Positions 14,893 to 14,896 of a DNA stretch of 14,896 nucleotides are shown here, piece by piece. The position numbers were made by a program, and so were the translations under genes. Every line of letters starts with the position of its first letter. Position 1 is the stretch's first letter. The stretch comes from CAYNTG01 sp964400105. Lineage in GTDB: Bacteria > UBP14 > UBA6098. The DNA lies in contig CAYNTG010000055.1 in NCBI GenBank assembly GCA_964400105.1, positions 1-14,896 on the forward strand, written 5' to 3'. The notes beneath the pieces were generated by a model. The model was given only the letters and a program-made list of their open reading frames with translations. It had not been told where the DNA came from and ran no database searches.

Positions 14893-14896
14893 TAAT

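Overview
The window carries one long minus-strand gene set for a membrane-bound group 4 [NiFe] hydrogenase joined to a complete Mrp-type cation antiporter and to a soluble electron-input module resembling sulfhydrogenase beta/gamma plus NuoG/HycB-like iron-sulfur proteins. Nothing in it identifies a species. Clean Shine-Dalgarno sites, a sigma70-type promoter and a hairpin-plus-U-run terminator point to a bacterium. The gene content (low-potential Fe-S enzymes, H2 metabolism, no oxygen-dependent enzymes) points to an anaerobe. A run of exactly 100 Ns suggests a draft or metagenome-derived assembly.

Layout, in the direction of transcription (right to left): an unrecognised 219-aa protein at the right edge (14233-14892); an intergenic region with a strong promoter and an inverted repeat (13939-14232); the electron-input module: HydB-like dicluster Fe-S protein, HydG-like flavin/NAD(P) reductase, a NuoG/FdhA-like protein without a recognisable molybdenum active site, and a four-cluster HycB-like ferredoxin (13938-9832); the hydrogenase membrane anchor and core: NuoH-, NuoB-, NuoC- and NuoD-like subunits (9812-6663), with the assembly gap removing the start of the NuoD-like catalytic subunit; a 133-nt AT-rich spacer; the ion-translocating module: NuoL/MrpA-N, a MrpA-C-like DUF4040+MbhE protein, then MrpB, C, D, E, F and G (6529-671); a NuoI-like 2x[4Fe-4S] subunit (674-66); and an intrinsic terminator (1-28).

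Both CxxC nickel-ligand pairs are present in the large subunit (ICGIC and DPCYCC), so it looks like a genuine hydrogenase and not an Mbx/Mbs or complex I paralogue. Predicted electron flow is NAD(P)H (or NAD(P)+) <-> HydG-like flavin and [2Fe-2S] <-> HydB/NuoG/HycB Fe-S clusters <-> NuoI-like and NuoB-like clusters <-> NiFe site, coupled through the NuoH/antiporter arm to Na+ or H+ transport. The direction in vivo cannot be read from the sequence. H2 oxidation with NAD+ reduction could drive ion export, while H2 evolution from NAD(P)H would need low H2 or consume the ion gradient. A ferredoxin input through the NuoI-like subunit is also possible.

The main interest is this combination: a Mbh-like core with two antiporter-type subunits and a full Mrp set, plus a HydBG NAD(P)-linked module, all in one tightly packed operon.
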